Of a DNA stretch of 16,537 nucleotides, positions 15,894 to 16,537 are shown one piece after another. The stretch's first letter is position 1; each line of letters opens with the position of its first letter. Source of the DNA: an uncultured Chitinophagaceae bacterium (lineage in GTDB: Bacteria > Bacteroidota > Bacteroidia > Chitinophagales > Chitinophagaceae). A program made the position numbers and the translations under genes. The stretch spans positions 1 to 16,537 of the forward strand of contig CAKSVK010000075.1 in NCBI GenBank assembly GCA_934502905.1, given 5' to 3'. The notes beneath the pieces are model-generated. The model was not told the origin of the DNA. It was given only the letters and a program-made list of their open reading frames with translations, and made no database searches.

Positions 15894-15968
15894 GGGAGCA
15901 TAGCTCAGTTGGTTCAGAGCATCTGCCTTACAAGCAGAGGGTCCGCGGTTCGAGCCCGTGTGCTCCCA
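15894..15968 (+). tRNA. tRNA-Val (anticodon TAC)
   Basis: A 75-base class I tRNA. The acceptor GGGAGCA (15894-15900) pairs with TGCTCCC (15961-15967), discriminator A15968. The D-arm contains AGCTCAGTTGG. The anticodon stem TCTGC/GCAGA (15922-15926, 15934-15938) encloses loop CTTACAA with anticodon TAC (15929-15931), reading GUA-type valine codons. The T-arm CGCGG/CCGTG has one G-T wobble around TTCGAGC. CCA is not encoded. Confidence 0.97.
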
Positions 15969-15980
15969 CTCAATACAGTA

Positions 15981-16011
15981 AAGGGTTTCATGAAAATGAG
16001 ACCCTTTTTTT
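15981..16011 (+). terminator. Intrinsic terminator of tRNA-Val
   Basis: An 11-bp stem, AAGGGTTTCAT (15981-15991) with ATGAGACCCTT (15996-16006), has one G-T wobble and a GAAA tetraloop. It runs into a T tract ending at 16011. It starts 13 bases after the tRNA. Confidence 0.93.
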
Positions 16012-16043
16012 GTTATATGCAGGGCTCTTCAGACATCGATCGT

Positions 16044-16200
16044 ATGCTCCCTCCATCATTCCTCCGTTTGTCACCCTGAGTACGCGAAGGGTCTGACCCA
16101 GAATAATTACACGTAAGAATAGATACTCCTCCATTATTCTTCCGCTTGGCATCGTGAGCTTGCGAAGGATCTGTCCTGAAGACAGGTATCTCAGACCGAT
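16044..16200. repeat. Two degenerate tandem copies of a ~79-bp intergenic repeat
   Basis: Unit A (16044-16122) and unit B (from 16123) align over their first 55 columns at 42 identities with one gap. The shared core reads C(C/G)TGAG..GCGAAGG(G/A)TCTG. In unit A, ACCCT (16073-16077) and AGGGT (16088-16092) form a stem, further closed by GTC/GAC. The core resembles a widely seen bacterial dispersed motif of the form CCTGAG-n-GCGAAGGATCT; that comparison is from memory. The units diverge after the core. Confidence 0.6.
16175..16186. repeat. Short AAGA-loop hairpin
   Basis: CCTG (16175-16178) and CAGG (16183-16186) form a 4-bp stem around AAGA, the same loop as the larger hairpin 23 bases downstream. 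CTGTC/GACAG (16171-16175, 16181-16185) is an alternative pairing. Small enough to be chance alone, but it fits the local pattern. Confidence 0.35.
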
Positions 16201-16208
16201 CTGCTGCA

Positions 16209-16230
16209 CTGCACGTGAAGACACGTGCAG
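16209..16230. repeat. Perfect AAGA-loop hairpin
   Basis: A 9-bp perfect stem, CTGCACGTG (16209-16217) with CACGTGCAG (16222-16230), around loop AAGA. A diverged copy lies at 2431-2452 (19 of 22 bases). No T-run follows, so it is not a terminator. Confidence 0.7.
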
Positions 16231-16239
16231 GAGCAACCG

Positions 16240-16272
16240 GCTGCCCCGTCGCATGTCTTCACGCGACTTTCA
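16240..16272. repeat. TCTT-loop hairpin repeat, copy 2
   Basis: GTCGCATG (16248-16255) and CACGCGAC (16260-16267) around TCTT pair at 7 of 8 positions. The remaining A-C mismatch becomes a G-U wobble in an RNA made from the minus strand. With its flanks it closely matches copy 1 at 2738-2769. It lies 9 bases after the AAGA hairpin, which carries the complementary loop sequence. Confidence 0.65.
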
Positions 16273-16455
16273 CAGCTCATTTATTTTTAGAGATTTATTC
16301 ACTCCAGGTCATTGACCGCCTGCAAAGGACCTGTACATGGCGGATTAAAGCCGAAAGCAGATAACGTCCGGGGGTAAAGTTCTGGTGCCATCAGAAAAGA
16401 TCTTTTCACTGCGCATCCTTCGTTATGGTAATATAGGTTCACAGCTGTCCGAAGT

Positions 16456-16477
16456 TTTCGACTAGTACTGTTCGAAA
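16456..16477. repeat. 22-bp imperfect palindrome
   Basis: TTTCGA (16456-16461) and TCGAAA (16472-16477) are the outer arms, and AG/CT pairs lie around a TA centre. One mismatch and one wobble interrupt the arms. CGAA/TTCG at 16450-16453 and 16457-16460 is an overlapping, competing small stem. A perfect 14-bp palindrome, GAAAAGATCTTTTC, lies 50 bp upstream at 16394-16407. Role unknown; an operator-like site is possible. Confidence 0.35.
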
Positions 16478-16537
16478 CGTGTCTAAGTAGAATTAAAGAG
16501 GTGTGGGGCTCTGTTCGGGTCTCCACCACACAACACG

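Larger units (their letters stand above)
16012..16537. other. Gene-free right end of window
   Basis: No convincing gene. The stretch contains a pair of degenerate tandem repeats, three AAGA/TCTT-loop hairpins and palindromes near the edge, listed separately. A minus-strand frame from 16529 (GTG) to 16299 encodes 76 residues I cannot place. It stays open upstream to the window edge, so it could be the end of a longer gene starting outside. It has no recognisable motif. Confidence 0.6.

Noticed and set aside
15988..16254. An 88-codon minus-strand frame
   Set aside because: It runs through the tRNA-Val terminator and the repeat units; its content is explained by those repeats.
16044..16272. CRISPR array at the right end
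   Set aside because: Repeats are degenerate, only two units, without uniform spacers, and no cas genes are present.

Overview
The window reads as a chromosomal segment of a Bacteroidota bacterium, most likely near Chitinophagaceae. The phylum call rests on several signs. Both tRNA genes are preceded by the Bacteroidota-type promoter (TTTG, 18-20 bp, TAnnTTTG). Most genes have weak Shine-Dalgarno sequences. The first gene is a TonB-dependent receptor with an N-terminal carboxypeptidase-regulatory-like domain. The ParC sequence is of the Bacteroidota type, and both tRNA genes lack an encoded CCA. The family-level call is only an impression.

Layout. 7-2397 (+) is a complete siderophore-type TonB-dependent receptor. 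2398-2945 has no gene but is dense in inverted repeats. 2946-3926 (-) is a YpdA-family flavoprotein, divergent from 4050-4985 (+), an SPFH/band-7 membrane protein. After a 276-bp spacer with a promoter candidate, a co-directional run follows: parE (5262-7166), a DUF1835-family protein (7191-8015), a GT-C membrane glycosyltransferase-like protein (8041-9645), parC (9694-12180) and murQ (12231-13046). Gaps are 24, 25, 48 and 50 bp, so one operon is plausible. 13047-13576 holds tRNA-Ser(GCT) with a clear promoter and terminator, a degenerate tRNA-Ser-like remnant, and a promoter candidate for tex (13577-15820). tRNA-Val(TAC) follows, again with clear promoter and terminator. 16012-16537 has no convincing gene and contains degenerate repeats, hairpins and palindromes.

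Functions. The central run supplies both subunits of topoisomerase IV (chromosome decatenation), an uncharacterised DUF1835 protein, a predicted envelope sugar transferase, and the MurNAc-6-phosphate etherase of peptidoglycan recycling. Tex is a conserved S1-domain nucleic-acid-binding factor linked to transcription. The flanks carry outer-membrane iron uptake, a thiol-redox-type flavoprotein and a membrane-scaffold protein.

Most genes are conserved housekeeping types, and I see no defence system, CRISPR array, prophage or biosynthetic cluster. The least explained signal is a family of short hairpins with an AAGA (TCTT on the other strand) loop. It occurs in both large gene-free regions, 13 kb apart, with a paired base change in one stem. 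Other points are the tRNA-Ser-like remnant, a YpdA homologue lacking the expected cysteine 14, and a glycosyltransferase lodged between the two topoisomerase IV genes.
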